A stretch of DNA of 64,000 nt from Mesorhizobium sp. PAMC28654 (GCF_020616515.1 NZ_CP085135.1:1116001-1180000); one strand, 5' to 3'. Shown: positions 18,148 through 28,932, numbered from the stretch's first letter. Translations and numbers: made by a program. Notes: generated by a model from the letters alone, not told the origin.

Positions 18148-18974
18148 GGCTCTTTCCTTGAAAAGACGAAGGCGGCCAGCGCCAGGGGAACCGCCACCCA
18201 GGCCGCCAGGGCCGTGAGCAGCACGGCGCGGCCGAACTGCATCTGCTCCGCAAGGCCGGCCATCCCGGCGAACAGGCTGGTTTTCGATAGCCCGGCAAGG
18301 TTGAGGAGCCGGAAGATGTCCGCGGGATCGAGGAGGAGCAGCCAGTTGAATCCGGCGGCGCTGATCGTCCTGCCCTGATCCGCAACCAGCAGGCCGAGGA
18401 GCGCCATGTCGTAGAGAAGGACCAGAACCAGCCAGATGCCGACGGCAAGGCCCGCTGCGGTGGCACGCTCGCGCACGGTCGCGCTGATCAGGTATCCGAG
18501 CGCGACGAAGACAGCGCCGAGCAGAATAGATGAGCCGACCATCCGCGCGAAGCTGCCGAGACTGTCGGCGTCGAACTCGCCGGCCGCCAGCGCCAGAGCC
18601 GCTCCAGCGGCGCCGTAGCCGACCACGGTCGCGACCGTCAGGATCGAGAGGTGCCCGAGGAACTTGCCGAACAGGATCTGCCAGCGCGAAAGCGGATAGG
18701 AAAGGAGGAGAAGCAGCGTGCCGCGATCTCGTTCGCCCACGATTGCATCATGGGAAAGGAGAAGCGCGATCAGCGGGACCAGGAAAATCGTCAGGCTTGA
18801 CAGGCTGACGACCGTGACTTCGAGTGGGCTTGCGCCGACCACACCCGTGGGAGCGCTGCCGAGAAACGCGAGGGTCAGCGCCAGGCCAGCCATCAGCAGG
18901 ACGGCGCCAAGGGCCCAGCGGTTGCGGAGGCCGTCGCGTATCTCGCGGGCGGCAATTGTCGCTATGGCATTCAT
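18144..18974 (-). CDS. nosY: NosY, ABC transporter permease for NosZ maturation
   Basis: The 276-residue membrane protein begins MNAIATIAAREIRDGLRNRW and has about six hydrophobic spans, including VTVVSLSSLTIFLVPLIALL, and the ABC-2 segment ERDRGTLLLLLSYPLSRWQI. With NosF and NosD it forms the transporter-like complex needed for CuZ assembly. I chose the start at 18974 because it overlaps the nosF stop in an ATGA. Confidence 0.93.
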   Translation of the reverse strand: MNAIATIAAREIRDGLRNRWALGAVLLMAGLALTLAFLGSAPTGVVGASPLEVTVVSLSSLTIFLVPLIALLLSHDAIVGERDRGTLLLLLSYPLSRWQILFGKFLGHLSILTVATVVGYGAAGAALALAAGEFDADSLGSFARMVGSSILLGAVFVALGYLISATVRERATAAGLAVGIWLVLVLLYDMALLGLLVADQGRTISAAGFNWLLLLDPADIFRLLNLAGLSKTSLFAGMAGLAEQMQFGRAVLLTALAAWVAVPLALAAFVFSRKEP

Positions 18975-19879
18975 TCCGCAGCCTCCCGTGTAAGCTCGTC
19001 GCAAAGATCGACCAATGTGGGTGGCATCACTTCGATGTCGCAGACGCCCTCAAGCAGCGACACGCTGCGGATTGCCTCGATCTTGCCATCGTCGGCGCAG
19101 GTGAATTCGAAGCGAACATCATCGAGCCACTGCACCGTGCGCCGCGCGGCGAATTCCCGTGCCACATTCCCGTCGGCGACGTGCACCCGTATCCGAAGCG
19201 GCAGATCCGCCAGGCGACGGAGCTCCGGAAGCGCGCCTGCTGCGACCACGCGGCCGGACTTCATGACCGCGATGCGGTCGGCCTGTTCGATGTCGCTGAG
19301 TGCGTGCGAGGAAAGCAGCAGTGTGGCCCCGGCGTCGCGCAACTCCGCCATGACATCGTAGAACATTTGCCGCGACTCGATGTCGAGACCGGTCGTCGGC
19401 TCGTCGAGAAAGAGGACGCGCGGCGCGCCGAGGAGAGCCTGCGCCAATCCGAGGCGCTGGCGCATGCCTTTCGAATAGGTGCCGACGCGGCGCCGCGCAG
19501 CGGCAGCGAGCCCCACGCGCTCTAGGAGCAGGTCGGCGACCGCAAACGGCACTTGCTTGAGACGGGCGTAGAAACGCAGCACCTCGCGGCCGGTCATGGC
19601 CGGAGAGAAGGCAACGTTCTCGGGCAGGAAACCGATCCTGCGCCGGAATGCCATGGCCTGGCGCCCAGCTGGGCTCTCGCCAAGCAGCGTGACGCGCCCC
19701 GTGGTCGGGATGAGCAGGCCGAGGGCCATTTTCACCAACGTGCTCTTGCCGGCTCCGTTGTGCCCAACTATGGCAACGCACTCGCCGGGCGCGACAGAGA
19801 GGTCCACGTCGCGCACGACGTAGGTGTCCCCGTATCGCTTCGATACACCCTCCATGAATATCGTCGGCGACGTGGTCAT
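18971..19879 (-). CDS. nosF: NosF, ABC ATPase for NosZ maturation
   Basis: The 302-residue ATPase has Walker A GHNGAGKST, the Q-loop region, signature YSKGMRQRLGLAQALLG, Walker B RVLFLDEPTTGLD and switch His in LLSSHALSDIE. It powers the NosDFY complex. The start at 19879 overlaps the nosD stop (ATGA). A much longer open frame continues upstream but is antisense-like noise within nosD. Confidence 0.94.
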   Translation of the reverse strand: MTTSPTIFMEGVSKRYGDTYVVRDVDLSVAPGECVAIVGHNGAGKSTLVKMALGLLIPTTGRVTLLGESPAGRQAMAFRRRIGFLPENVAFSPAMTGREVLRFYARLKQVPFAVADLLLERVGLAAAARRRVGTYSKGMRQRLGLAQALLGAPRVLFLDEPTTGLDIESRQMFYDVMAELRDAGATLLLSSHALSDIEQADRIAVMKSGRVVAAGALPELRRLADLPLRIRVHVADGNVAREFAARRTVQWLDDVRFEFTCADDGKIEAIRSVSLLEGVCDIEVMPPTLVDLCDELTREAAE

Positions 19880-21150
19880 GGCTTCACCTCCAGCGCAGGC
19901 GGGATGGGCGCCATCAGTGGCGCGCTGTCGATGACGCCGCCAGGATGGAGCGCGGGGAATTCCGCTTGAGCCCAGCGGATGACCTGCACGGCCGGGCTGT
20001 TGATGAGAAGTTTGGCCGTCGGGTAAGTCCATACGACCTTGTCGAAGATGTCGTTCGGCCGGTAGGCGGTGTCGGCTATGCCGTCGCCATTCAGATCGAA
20101 CGCTGGATTGTCGCTCCAGTAATTGCCGCGCCCGTCCGCCGACCAGTCGAGCGACCGGGTGCCCACGTAGACGACCTGCGAGCGGTTGTGGACAAAGGCG
20201 TTTCCGGTCATCCGGTTGCGCTCGGAACCCGCGGTGAAGTGGATGCCGACGGCGCAATCCTCGAACCAGTTGTCGGCGAACAGGTTCTTGTTGGCGTTGT
20301 AGATGAAGACGCACTGGTCGCTCCGCCGAACCACGTTGTCTTCGATGTCCGCATCGTTGGCGTAGTTGAGCAGGAGGCCGTGATCGCCATCGTCTTCCGA
20401 CAGGTTGCGGCGAATCGCCAGGCGGCTCGAATACATGATGACGTAGCCGTCGTGGTTGCCGCGCGAGACGTTGTCGCTGACCTCGCTGTCGTTCGTGTAC
20501 ATGTAGTGGACGGCGAAGCGGACGTTCTCGATACGGTTGCCGCGGAAGACGTTGTTGCGGCTGGCATTGGTGAAGATGCCGTCGCGTCCGCCCGTGATGT
20601 AGTTGCCGATCACCTGCGCACCCGGCGCGTTCCAGACGTAGACGCCGTTGCCGCGCTCGTTGATCCTGAGGTCGGTCCGCCCGACGATGCGGTTGTTTCG
20701 CACGATCGCGTTGGCGGCGCCGTGAACATAGACGCCGACTAGGCTGTTCTCGATCCGGCTGTCCTCGACGATAGCGCCTGCGGCGCTGTCTTCGAGGAAG
20801 ATCGCCGCGTCCATGGGATCGTCGATGCCCGAATTGCGTATGGTGAGGCCGCGCATGACGACGTTCGGGGCAACCACGTCGATGGCGCGGCCCCGGCCCT
20901 GCCCGTCGATCACGGCACCTGGCTCGCCCTCGATGATGAGAGCGTGGTCGATCCGGATCGGACCCTGGTGCGTGCCGGCGGCGAGCCTCAGCGTGTCGCC
21001 GGAATGCGATGCCGCGATCGCCTGCCGAAAACCGTCGCTCCCCGCGGGGACGGTGACGGTTTCTGCCCGCCCCGCCCCTGGGAGAAGGAAGGCGCAGGCG
21101 GCGACGAGGGCCGCCGCAACTGCGCTCCATTTATGCCGGTACCAGATCAT
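19876..21150 (-). CDS. nosD: NosD, periplasmic beta-helix maturation protein
   Basis: The 424-residue protein has a signal peptide ([17 protein letters not shown]) followed by many parallel beta-helix repeats such as [34 protein letters not shown] and [19 protein letters not shown]. NosD works with NosFY and takes part in delivery of sulphur or copper for CuZ. The ATG at 21150 overlaps the nosZ stop; upstream codons in the same frame are inside nosZ. Confidence 0.94.
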   Translation of the reverse strand: MIWYRHKWSAVAAALVAACAFLLPGAGRAETVTVPAGSDGFRQAIAASHSGDTLRLAAGTHQGPIRIDHALIIEGEPGAVIDGQGRGRAIDVVAPNVVMRGLTIRNSGIDDPMDAAIFLEDSAAGAIVEDSRIENSLVGVYVHGAANAIVRNNRIVGRTDLRINERGNGVYVWNAPGAQVIGNYITGGRDGIFTNASRNNVFRGNRIENVRFAVHYMYTNDSEVSDNVSRGNHDGYVIMYSSRLAIRRNLSEDDGDHGLLLNYANDADIEDNVVRRSDQCVFIYNANKNLFADNWFEDCAVGIHFTAGSERNRMTGNAFVHNRSQVVYVGTRSLDWSADGRGNYWSDNPAFDLNGDGIADTAYRPNDIFDKVVWTYPTAKLLINSPAVQVIRWAQAEFPALHPGGVIDSAPLMAPIPPALEVKP

Positions 21151-23075
21151 GCCGGCCGCGGCTCCACGATCATGCGCCCGGCCATTTCCATGTGCAGGGC
21201 ATGGCAGAACCACTGGCAGTAGTACCAGTGGACGCCGGGACGGTCGGCGACGAAGGTCACAGACGCGGTCTGCTGTGGCCCGATCTCCATCGCGATCCCG
21301 TGGCGCACCAAGGTGAAGCCGTGGGTCAAGTCCTCGACGTCATCCATATTGGTCACGGTGATGGTGACCTCGTCACCCTGCTTGACCGTGAATTTGTCGA
21401 GGCTATAGGCCGGCGCGACGGAGTGCATGTAGACGCGCACCTTGTTGCCATCGCGAATGACATCGGCGGCTTCCTCGAGCTTGACGCCGTCCTTCGCCGC
21501 CTGCTGCCGAGCTTCCTCCCACATCGGGTCGTCGCGCTTCCACACGGTCTCCGGCCTTACCTTCGAGCGGTGGACCAGGCAGATGTCGTGCGGCTCCGCA
21601 AAGCTCGGCCCGTCATGGACCAGGCGCATCTCGTCGCCCGAGATGTCGATCAACTGATCATTCTCCGGATGCAGCGGCCCCACCGGCAGGAAGCGATCCT
21701 TGGAGAATTTGTTGAGCGACACCAGCCACTTGCCGTCAGCCTCCTTGGTTTCGCCCATCGAAGTGTGATTGTGGCCTGGCTGATAGTGAACATCAATCTT
21801 CTGAACGATCGGATCGACCTTGGCGCCGCCAAAAGCCTGGATTGCCTTGTCAATGTTCCACTTGACGACCTGGCTGTCGAGGAACAGCGTGGTGTACGCG
21901 TTGCCTTTCCCGTCGAATGCCGTGTGGAGCGGTCCGAGGCCCAGTTCGGGCTCGGCGACCACGACGTCGCGCGGCTGGATCTTGTCGTCGAACAGGTCGT
22001 CGAAGCGGCGCACGTCGAGAAGCGTGACGGTCGGCGAGAGCTTGCCGGCGATCGCGACATGGATGCCGTCGGGCGCCGTGTTGCAGCCATGCGGATTGTT
22101 GCCGGCCGGGACGTAGCGCGTGTAGCGCGAACCGTGCCGTCCGTCCACCACGGGCACGCCGTTGATTTCCTTGTAGTCGCCTTTCTTGATCCCATCCTCG
22201 ATGCGCTTGATATTGAAGACCACCACCCAGTCGCGGTCCGCGGATGTCATGTCGGCGAGCGTCACGCCTCGCTCCGAGTTGTAGCAGGTCGAGAACGCGT
22301 ACTTGCCCTGGTAGTCGGCATCGGTGTTGTCGAGATTGCCGTCGACCAGCACCTGCCAGGCGATCTTCATCGTATCGCCGTCGATCGCCGTGAAGACCGA
22401 CCAGTACTGTTTGGGATCGTCGAGGATCTTGCCGTCGTTCGGGATCGGGATGATGTGCTCGCTGTTGGCGAACACGTAACCGGTCCGCGGATATTTCTGC
22501 ACGCGCAGCCCGTGAATGTCCGATGCGTTCGGAACCTCGATGATCTTGTCGCACTTCATCACGTCGCAACGGATGCGAGCGACGCGGCAGTTGGCCTTGT
22601 CGTTGACGAACAGGTAGCGCCCATCATACGTGCCGTCCGTGAACGACATGTGCGGGTGGTGCAGATCGCCATTGTGGTAGACGCCGCCGCGCGTCGCAAG
22701 GAATGCCTGCGTGGTCGGCATCAGGCCTTCCGTCAGGACCTTCCGGCTCTCGTTCGTGATCCCCCAGCCCGTTGCGCTGCAACGGTTGAAGACCGGGATG
22801 CGCATGATTTCACGCATGGAGGGCAGCCCGATAATGCGCACCTCGCCGCACTGGCCGCTCGAACTGAAGCCGTAATATTCGTCGAGATCGCCGGGACGGA
22901 TCTCGCTGGTCGCCTCCTTGGCATGGGCGGGTCTGGTGAAACCGGCAACGCCGACCGCTCCGCCGCCGGCTGCGCTCGCCAGGCCGGCCAGTATAGCAGC
23001 CTTGCCGCTTCCGGTCAGAAGCTTGCGGCGGCTTACTCCAGTTTCAGTTTCCGCAGACTTGTCATCATCTTTCAT
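21147..23075 (-). CDS. nosZ: nitrous-oxide reductase NosZ (clade I, Tat-exported)
   Basis: The 642-residue enzyme has a Tat leader ([20 protein letters not shown]) as in clade I NosZ. A seven-bladed propeller carries CuZ ligands (DLHHPHMS near residue 136, plus [18 protein letters not shown] and [11 protein letters not shown]). The C-terminal cupredoxin domain has the CuA site [15 protein letters not shown]. It reduces N2O to N2 in the periplasm. All key ligands are present. It overlaps nosR and nosD by 4 bp each. Confidence 0.97.
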   Translation of the reverse strand: MKDDDKSAETETGVSRRKLLTGSGKAAILAGLASAAGGGAVGVAGFTRPAHAKEATSEIRPGDLDEYYGFSSSGQCGEVRIIGLPSMREIMRIPVFNRCSATGWGITNESRKVLTEGLMPTTQAFLATRGGVYHNGDLHHPHMSFTDGTYDGRYLFVNDKANCRVARIRCDVMKCDKIIEVPNASDIHGLRVQKYPRTGYVFANSEHIIPIPNDGKILDDPKQYWSVFTAIDGDTMKIAWQVLVDGNLDNTDADYQGKYAFSTCYNSERGVTLADMTSADRDWVVVFNIKRIEDGIKKGDYKEINGVPVVDGRHGSRYTRYVPAGNNPHGCNTAPDGIHVAIAGKLSPTVTLLDVRRFDDLFDDKIQPRDVVVAEPELGLGPLHTAFDGKGNAYTTLFLDSQVVKWNIDKAIQAFGGAKVDPIVQKIDVHYQPGHNHTSMGETKEADGKWLVSLNKFSKDRFLPVGPLHPENDQLIDISGDEMRLVHDGPSFAEPHDICLVHRSKVRPETVWKRDDPMWEEARQQAAKDGVKLEEAADVIRDGNKVRVYMHSVAPAYSLDKFTVKQGDEVTITVTNMDDVEDLTHGFTLVRHGIAMEIGPQQTASVTFVADRPGVHWYYCQWFCHALHMEMAGRMIVEPRPA

Positions 23076-25363
23076 TGGTTCTCTCCTTCTGTTGACGCGG
23101 CCTGGCTGGCCGCTGGCTTCCGTTCCACGGGGAGTTCGCGACCGTTGACGGTCACCAGGACCCTCGGCTTGCGCTTGGTCTCCGGCACCATCGACGGCGA
23201 CTGCAGAGCCAGGAACTTCTCACGCTTGATGCGCTTCTGGATCACCACCGGACAGCGCTGGTCGTCGTGGTAGAGCACTTGGCAGTTGAGGCACTGGATG
23301 CATTCGTTGGGATTGATTGTCCCTTCCGGATGGATCGCCTGGACGGGACAGTCATTGGCGCAGCGCTGGCAAGGCGACCCGCATTCCTTATAACGCTTCA
23401 GCCAATCGAACATGCGCACACGGGCGGGAATAGCCAACGCGCCGCCGAGTGGGCAAAGATAGCGGCAGTAGAAGCGCTCGATGAACAGGCCGGGCGCAAG
23501 GCAGCCGACGGCGAACAGGACGAACCACCACTCGCGCGCGAAATGCAGGACGATGGCGGTCTTGAAGGGCTCCACCTCGGCCGCTTCCTCGGCGAGGCCG
23601 AGCGAACCGAAGGAAAGGCCGAACAAGCCAAGGAAGATAATGTATTTGAACGCCCACAGCCGCTGATTGAGCCAGAACGGCACGCGTACTTGCGGAATGT
23701 GAGCCCAGCGTGCCAGCCGGTTCGTCCACTCCTGTAGCGCGCCGAACGGGCAAAGCCAGCCGCAATAGGCGCCGCGGCCCCAGAACAGCAGCGCAGCGGC
23801 GATCGCGGACCACAATATGAAGATCAGCGGGTCGCGCAGGAAATAGTCCCACCGGAAGTCGCCGCGCAGCGAGTTGAAGAATGTGAGGATATTCACGACC
23901 GACAGTTGCGCGTGCTCGTACCAGCCGAGCCAGAGAAGCGTGAAGGCAAGGTAGCCCAGCCGGATGCGTTCGTAGGCACGCGGCCATTTCACGAGGATAT
24001 CCTGGAAGAAGAAGATGCCGGTGAGCACGCCGATCGCGACGAGCATGATGGCGATGTCGAACATGCGCGCCTGCCACATCCGTTGCCAGAGCGGCGGCTC
24101 GTCGTCCGCTGCTGCCACCAGTTGCGTGGCGACCTGCGCCGGGGCGACCGCCACTGGCGGCGCAACAGGCGCGGTCAGGAACTTGTCGGGGGTCAGGTAG
24201 TCGAGCCCGGTGGTGACAAATGCCTTGTCGAGCGCACCGGTAGCCCGCTGCACGAGGAGCTGGAATCGCCATGACGTGCCGGGATCGAGATTCGAACCGT
24301 CTGGCGTGACGAAGACGCCGATTTCGGGAAAGTCCGGCGCCCCTTCGGCAACGACCGCCCCAATCCGGCGATAGTTGCGATCGCGGAACCGAATGCTGCT
24401 CTCGCTCTGGATCAACTCGATGCGATCGAAAATGCCGCCGCGCACATAACCGGAGCCACGAAAGGAATACGTCCCGTCGCCGGCGACGAGGATCGCCTGC
24501 TGACCGGGCTTCAGATCCTGGCGGAGGCGATCATATTCGGCGTCGCCGAGCAGCGATCGCCCGACTGACGGCACGCTTGCCAGCCCAATGTAGACGTCGA
24601 CGAAGGGGGCATTCGGGTCCCCTGCCTGCGGGCGGGCGATGGCCGCGGCATTGCCCGTCCGCTGAAACAGGTCATCGAGTTCCTTGTTCGTGACCGCGAG
24701 TTGGCGGACCGATCCATCGCCAAGCAAAGCCTGCCAGGTTTCGACGGCGCTGCCGGTCTGATCGATCGTACGGTGGGTCGGCTGAGAAGCGACCTCCGCG
24801 GCGCCTGGGCCTAGGCCACGCGACCGCGCGATCTTGATCGCCGACTGCGTCATGCTGTCGGCGATGACCATCATCGTGACCGTCGCGCCGCTGACGATGT
24901 CGACCGGCATGCGGCTCGCCTCGCTCGGATCGAGGACGCGGCGGCCGACAAAACCGTTGATATAATGATCGATCTTGGCTTGAGGGATGCCGACCAGAAC
25001 GATCGGTTCGTGATGCTCGACGAGCTTTGCGCCGGTGATCTTGCCGTCGAGGTCGATGCCGACAACGATGTTGATCGGCTTGCCGGAATAGCCGGTCGAA
25101 TCGACGACATCGTTCGTAAGGAAGGCGTACCCGACGAACTGACTGCCTTTGAGGAGCTTCGCCGCAGGCGGGTTACCGTCGATCTCACCGAAGCTGTCGG
25201 CTGCGGGATCGACGTCAGATGCTTTGATCCTGCCGAGAAACTCGCCTAGCCGCCCAGACGCGTTGGCCTCGGCCTGCGGCAGCAGGAGCACAAGCAGGAG
25301 GAAGAAAGAAGCCAGGAAACCCAGGCCCGCCGATCTCCATCTGAATTCGAAATCTGTTTTCAT
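23072..25363 (-). CDS. nosR: NosR, membrane flavo-iron-sulphur electron donor to NosZ
   Basis: The 763-residue protein has an N-terminal signal or anchor. Its periplasmic FMN-binding domain carries [20 protein letters not shown], the Thr-containing flavinylation motif targeted by ApbE-like NosX. Several membrane spans hold CGWLCPFG and CRYLCPLGG. Two [4Fe-4S] motifs, [13 protein letters not shown] and CIQCLNCQ, lie near the C-terminus. It passes electrons from quinol to NosZ and is needed for nos expression. It is the first gene of the operon, 85 bases downstream of the Crp/Fnr box at 25448-25463. Confidence 0.96.
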   Translation of the reverse strand: MKTDFEFRWRSAGLGFLASFFLLLVLLLPQAEANASGRLGEFLGRIKASDVDPAADSFGEIDGNPPAAKLLKGSQFVGYAFLTNDVVDSTGYSGKPINIVVGIDLDGKITGAKLVEHHEPIVLVGIPQAKIDHYINGFVGRRVLDPSEASRMPVDIVSGATVTMMVIADSMTQSAIKIARSRGLGPGAAEVASQPTHRTIDQTGSAVETWQALLGDGSVRQLAVTNKELDDLFQRTGNAAAIARPQAGDPNAPFVDVYIGLASVPSVGRSLLGDAEYDRLRQDLKPGQQAILVAGDGTYSFRGSGYVRGGIFDRIELIQSESSIRFRDRNYRRIGAVVAEGAPDFPEIGVFVTPDGSNLDPGTSWRFQLLVQRATGALDKAFVTTGLDYLTPDKFLTAPVAPPVAVAPAQVATQLVAAADDEPPLWQRMWQARMFDIAIMLVAIGVLTGIFFFQDILVKWPRAYERIRLGYLAFTLLWLGWYEHAQLSVVNILTFFNSLRGDFRWDYFLRDPLIFILWSAIAAALLFWGRGAYCGWLCPFGALQEWTNRLARWAHIPQVRVPFWLNQRLWAFKYIIFLGLFGLSFGSLGLAEEAAEVEPFKTAIVLHFAREWWFVLFAVGCLAPGLFIERFYCRYLCPLGGALAIPARVRMFDWLKRYKECGSPCQRCANDCPVQAIHPEGTINPNECIQCLNCQVLYHDDQRCPVVIQKRIKREKFLALQSPSMVPETKRKPRVLVTVNGRELPVERKPAASQAASTEGENQ

Positions 25364-25447
25364 TTCTGCCGCTAGCTGTCTGCACCAAAGCCCGATCGCT
25401 TGCTTGGTCGGACGCGCGCTACCGTTAGACGATCGCGCTGGCGGCTC

Positions 25448-25463
25448 TTTGCTCTAGCACAAA
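25448..25463. promoter_or_regulatory. Crp/Fnr (NnrR-type) box upstream of nosR
   Basis: TTTGCTCTAGCACAAA has the TTG-N8-CAA architecture. It ends 85 bases upstream of the nosR ATG and differs from the boxes at 4685 and 26768 mainly in the spacer. This fits class II-type activation of the whole nos operon by the Crp/Fnr protein encoded at 4735. Confidence 0.75.
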
Positions 25464-25583
25464 CTCAAATGACGTCAGCCGATGTCAGATTGGCGACCAT
25501 TCCTCCTGGAGGCGCGCTCCCATGAAGCGGTTGGGTGAAGAACCCGAGGCGCAGTTGCGCGATATCAGCAGCTTCTTGGCTCG

Positions 25584-26189
25584 GTGACCGCTATGGAGGA
25601 AACCGCTGCACAGCGCTACCAAAGGCTCGCGGCACATATGGAAAGGCTGAACGAGCGTGACGTAGCCGGAACAGTTTGCGGGCCTGTCGAAGAGTCGCGC
25701 GACAATATCAAGGAGATCGTCCGCCGTTCCAATCAACTGGCGGGCGCGGCGCCGCCGCCACTTGCCGATCCGAGCGGGCTGCCTACCGAACCGCTCGACC
25801 ACGGGATGAGGCAGATGCCAGTGCCACTGTTCACCCCGCCGAGCCCTCGGCGTTGCGATGAACAAATAAACGCTGGCTTTCGCCTTCAATGCCTACGTCG
25901 CATCACATGGCAACGATGCGACAGTCTGGGCAAAGGCGCAGTGGTTGCGACCACGTTGCAGCTACGCGAAGAGCGGCGTAGCCTCTGTTGGCGCAAAGGC
26001 AGGCGCGACGAGAGCTTCATGCTGGATGCCTCATCAATGCCGGCCTTCGTGCGACAAAGCCGACGGCTCGAGTCGCGTGCCGCTTCCACCGATGGCTTTC
26101 TTCACGGTTTGCCGTCTTGGGCGATGAGGCACCGTCGAAAACAATTGCGAGGTTGTGCTGGCTCGGCCAACAGGCAGCGCCAGTCTTAG
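25584..26189 (+). CDS. doubtful open frame, hypothetical
   Basis: A GTG-initiated frame of 201 codons opens after a short upstream frame that ends in the overlapping GTGA. The first 80 residues (RYQRLAAHMERLNERDVAG) look plausible as coding; the rest is Arg- and Ser-rich and resembles a shadow frame. No family is recognised. Together with the rest of 25464-26190, this stretch may be remnant sequence between the divergent nosR and the pseudoazurin 3' end. Confidence 0.25.
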   Translation: MTAMEETAAQRYQRLAAHMERLNERDVAGTVCGPVEESRDNIKEIVRRSNQLAGAAPPPLADPSGLPTEPLDHGMRQMPVPLFTPPSPRRCDEQINAGFRLQCLRRITWQRCDSLGKGAVVATTLQLREERRSLCWRKGRRDESFMLDASSMPAFVRQSRRLESRAASTDGFLHGLPSWAMRHRRKQLRGCAGSANRQRQS

Positions 26190-26190
26190 A

Positions 26191-26222
26191 GCCGCCAGCG
26201 ATTCGGTAGAATCGCTGGCGGC
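26191..26222. terminator. strong hairpin downstream of pseudoazurin
   Basis: GCCGCCAGCGATTC and GAATCGCTGGCGGC form a perfect 14-bp stem around a GGTA loop. It lies 25 bases beyond the pseudoazurin stop. No long T-run follows on either strand, though the plus strand continues TTAACTATTTG. It probably ends or stabilises the pseudoazurin transcript. Confidence 0.7.
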
Positions 26223-26246
26223 TTAACTATTTGTCTTACGGGCGCG

Positions 26247-26690
26247 TTATTGGCCAATCTGTTTGAACAGTTCCTCGAAAGCCTTCTTCGCCTTGCCGGG
26301 CTGATTGGCCGATTCCGCTGCCTTCAGGTTACTGCCCGGATCGCCGACCACGACAAGGGCGACCATGCCCATGCCGTAATGGGGATTGCACTTGATCCCG
26401 TACACACCGGGCTTGGTAAACGTGACGGTCACATCCTTGTTCATCTGCCCTTTGAACGGCTCCGCACCGTCCGGCAGCATGCCGGGGATCGACTCGACAT
26501 CGTGGCCCTTGTCCTTGGCAACAAAATGAACCGTGTCGCCGGGCGCTACCTTGAGAAACGATGGTTCGAGCTGAAACATGCCGTGCTTGCCCATGTTCAA
26601 CATGGATATCTCAAATTCGGCGGCGCTTGCGGCGCTGGCCCAAGTTAGAACGGCGGCGGTAAGGAGCGGCACAAGTCTGATCGAGCGCAT
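26247..26690 (-). CDS. pseudoazurin (type I copper protein)
   Basis: The 147-residue precursor has a signal peptide (LLTAAVLTWASAASA) and a cupredoxin domain: ISMLNMGKHGMFQLEPSF, KDKGHDVESIPGMLPDGAEP with the first His ligand, and KCNPHYGMGMVALV giving Cys, His and Met. It is a periplasmic electron carrier, probably donating to NosZ or a nitrite reductase. AAGGAA precedes the chosen ATG at 26690. It is close to the broken pseudoazurin at 4220 in the C-terminal half, and its own box lies 78 bases upstream. Confidence 0.93.
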   Translation of the reverse strand: MRSIRLVPLLTAAVLTWASAASAAEFEISMLNMGKHGMFQLEPSFLKVAPGDTVHFVAKDKGHDVESIPGMLPDGAEPFKGQMNKDVTVTFTKPGVYGIKCNPHYGMGMVALVVVGDPGSNLKAAESANQPGKAKKAFEELFKQIGQ

Positions 26691-26767
26691 TCTTCTGATT
26701 TCCTTCTTGGTGTAAATGGCGGATTTTGCGGGTGGCCGCCTGTCTATCGGCTGCATCCGGTCCGTAC

Positions 26768-26783
26768 TTTGCGCTAGGACAAA
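26768..26783. promoter_or_regulatory. Crp/Fnr (NnrR-type) box upstream of pseudoazurin
   Basis: TTTGCGCTAGGACAAA matches the sites upstream of nosR and of the broken pseudoazurin (TTTGC at one side, CAAA at the other). It lies 78 bases from the ATG at 26690, nearly the same distance as at the other two genes. The rest of the 445-base gap up to 27136 shows no gene. Confidence 0.75.
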
Positions 26784-27135
26784 CATGCTTCTGAAAAATG
26801 CACATTCACGCTTCGGCCAGCGGCTTGGCGCGATCCGCAGCCACGATGAGCTCTTCACCCACGTGGTCCGCGACAACAACGGAAGATCCTGCTCCACCCC
26901 AACGCAAGCGATCTGTCTGCCTTCCCGCTTTACAGCGGACCCGGGTTCGCCCGCACCGCGGCGTGTCCGCCAGCGGTTTGGGTTTTTGTTGTTCCAGCGC
27001 AAAGACGCCCACTTGAATATCGTCGATCGGTGAGACAGCCCCGACTACGCCGGAACGCCCCTGCGCGACGGTGCGTTATGTCGGATGAATCGCTCTGAAC
27101 TTCAGGGCCCCTACTCGACTGCAAGGATCTTCGTG

Positions 27136-27831
27136 ATGAACACCCAATTCCCTGGTCCAGAACTCTGGCAGCGAACTGTCGGCGACATAGCCGCCACGCT
27201 ACCCGGCGCCACCGCGGTTCTCCGGAAGTACAAGATCGATTTCTGCTGCAACGGCGATCTCACTCTCGACAGTGCCGCTCACCGACGAGGGGTCGATCGA
27301 GGCGAGCTTGAGCGGGCGCTGGCAGCGCTCGGCACCCCCGATGGCACTAGCGCGGTGCCCACCGCAATGAGCAACGACGTTCTGATCGACCATATTCAGG
27401 CCTGCTACCACGAGGCGCACCGGCGTGCGTTGCAGGAGCTCATCGCGCTGTCGCGAAAGGTGGAGGCGGTGCATCGCGAACATCCGAAGGTGCCGGCCGG
27501 GCTTTCCGAAGCGTTGCGGCAACTGCAAAGAGACCTGGAACCGCATATGGCCAAGGAAGAGGCCATCTTGTTTCCGGCGATGCTGCAGTGGACTGAAGGT
27601 AAGTTTGATATCCCCATTTCGGAACTGCGGCACGAGCACGACGACCAGGGCATTTCGCTTGGGCGGCTTGAAAGCCTCACCGACAACTTCACCACGCCCG
27701 AAGGGGCTTGCCGCTCATGGCAAGCGCTCTATGTGGGCACGGCCCAGTTCGCTGAAGATCTGATCAAGCACATCCACTTGGAGAACAACGTTCTTTTCCC
27801 GCGCTTCGCTGCGGCGGAAAGCCGGACCTAA
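27136..27831 (+). CDS. dnrN: RIC-type iron-sulphur cluster repair di-iron protein
   Basis: The 231-residue protein has an N-terminal ScdA domain (VGDIAATLPGATAVLRKYKI, then DFCCNGDLTL with the paired Cys). A hemerythrin-like domain follows with ligands in HIQACYHEAHRRALQELI, DLEPHMAKEEAILFPAML, LRHEHDDQG and HIHLENNVLFPRF. RIC/DnrN proteins repair Fe-S clusters and release iron after NO stress. I prefer the ATG at 27136 because AAGGA lies 9 bases upstream; an ATG 51 bases earlier is possible. It faces away from the pseudoazurin gene. Confidence 0.92.
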   Translation: MNTQFPGPELWQRTVGDIAATLPGATAVLRKYKIDFCCNGDLTLDSAAHRRGVDRGELERALAALGTPDGTSAVPTAMSNDVLIDHIQACYHEAHRRALQELIALSRKVEAVHREHPKVPAGLSEALRQLQRDLEPHMAKEEAILFPAMLQWTEGKFDIPISELRHEHDDQGISLGRLESLTDNFTTPEGACRSWQALYVGTAQFAEDLIKHIHLENNVLFPRFAAAESRT

Positions 27832-28000
27832 CGCCAACGTTGACGGCGACTGCCGCGGAATTCGGACCGCCGGGACGATCCTAGACTCGGTAAAACCCGT
27901 CGCTATCCGGCGACTCGTGCTTCGGACCACAGACTACAGGCCCGGCTTTACCTGCGTAACGCGGCGGCATCCTGAGGGCATCGCGTTGAAAGTTCGCTAA

Positions 28001-28932
28001 GTGTCTGACCCAAAAAGAAGTTGGGTGATATCAATGACTTGTGATTCAATCGGAGTTGCGAAGCCTCGACGGAGCATCACATGTGGACTGATATCACCCG
28101 CGCCAAGCATGCCCGAAAGGGACTACGTTATTCAAGCGATTTGACGGACGCGGAATGGATGGTTCTGGAACCGCTGCTTCCGCCTCGCTCGGCGCTTGGC
28201 CGCCCGCCGAAATGGTCGCAGCGGTCTATCATGGAGGGCGTGTTTTATGTGCTGCGTAGCGGTCTGCCTTGGCGAATGCTGCCCAGGGACTTGCCGCCGG
28301 TATCGACGGTGCAGCGCTATTTCTACGCTTGGCGCGACAGCGGCCTTTGGAACACGATCAACCACCTGCTGCTGGTGGCCGTGCGTGTCGCCGCAGGTCG
28401 GGAGGCGTCGCCCAGCGCCGGCGTAATCGACAGCCAAAGCGTGAAAACCACTGAAAGCGGCGGGCTTTGTGGCTACGATGCGGGCAAGAAGATCAAAGGC
28501 CGAAAGCGCCATATCCTGACCGACACCTTGGGCCTGCTGGTCGGCGCGATCGTCCATACCGCTGACATCCAGGACCGAGACGGCGCCCCCGAGGTTCTGG
28601 CTTCTATTCGGGAAAGCTTTCCCTGGCTGCGCCACGTCTTCGCCGATGGCGGCTACGCCGGTGAAAAACTCCAGACCGCGCTCAGGGGAAAAGGTGGCTG
28701 GACCCTCGAAATCATCAAGCGATCCGACGCCGCAAAAGGCTTCGTTCTGCTCCCGCGCCGGTGGGTGGTGGAACGAACCTTCGCCTGGTTCGGCCGCAAC
28801 CGACGCCTGTCCAAGGACTTCGAGCAGACCATCGAAAGCTCCACCGCTTGGCTGCTCCTCGCATCCGTTCAACTCATGACACGGCGCATCGCAAATCCAT
28901 GATATCCATCAGAAATATTATGAGTCAGACTC
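28001..28932 (+). mobile_element. IS5-family element, copy 1 (intact)
   Basis: The ends are GTGTCTGACC and the complement of GAGTCAGACTC, flanked on both sides by TAA (27998-28000 and 28933-28935). The element is 932 bp with one transposase gene. An almost identical copy lies inverted at 33811-36262. Confidence 0.88.
28081..28902 (+). CDS. IS5-family transposase
   Basis: The 273-residue protein has the N-terminal DUF4096-like region (YSSDLTDAEWMVLEPLLPP) and a DDE domain: GVIDSQSVKTTE (first Asp), HVFADGGYAGEKL (second Asp) and RRWVVERTFAWFGRNRRLSK (Glu in the YREK-like signature). The frame is intact and the element ends are clean, so it may be active. The inverted second copy differs at few bases, for instance a silent C/G change near the 3' end. 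Confidence 0.92.
   Translation: MWTDITRAKHARKGLRYSSDLTDAEWMVLEPLLPPRSALGRPPKWSQRSIMEGVFYVLRSGLPWRMLPRDLPPVSTVQRYFYAWRDSGLWNTINHLLLVAVRVAAGREASPSAGVIDSQSVKTTESGGLCGYDAGKKIKGRKRHILTDTLGLLVGAIVHTADIQDRDGAPEVLASIRESFPWLRHVFADGGYAGEKLQTALRGKGGWTLEIIKRSDAAKGFVLLPRRWVVERTFAWFGRNRRLSKDFEQTIESSTAWLLLASVQLMTRRIANP

Noticed and set aside
19880..21130. N-terminal extension of nosF by about 417 codons
   Set aside because: This part lies in an alternative frame of nosD and is Arg/His-rich noise; NosF starts at 19879 with its ABC domain.
21192..23273. 693-codon plus-strand frame opposite nosZ
   Set aside because: It is the antisense shadow of nosZ in GC-rich DNA; no domain, no ribosome-binding site, and nosZ is fully conserved on the other strand.
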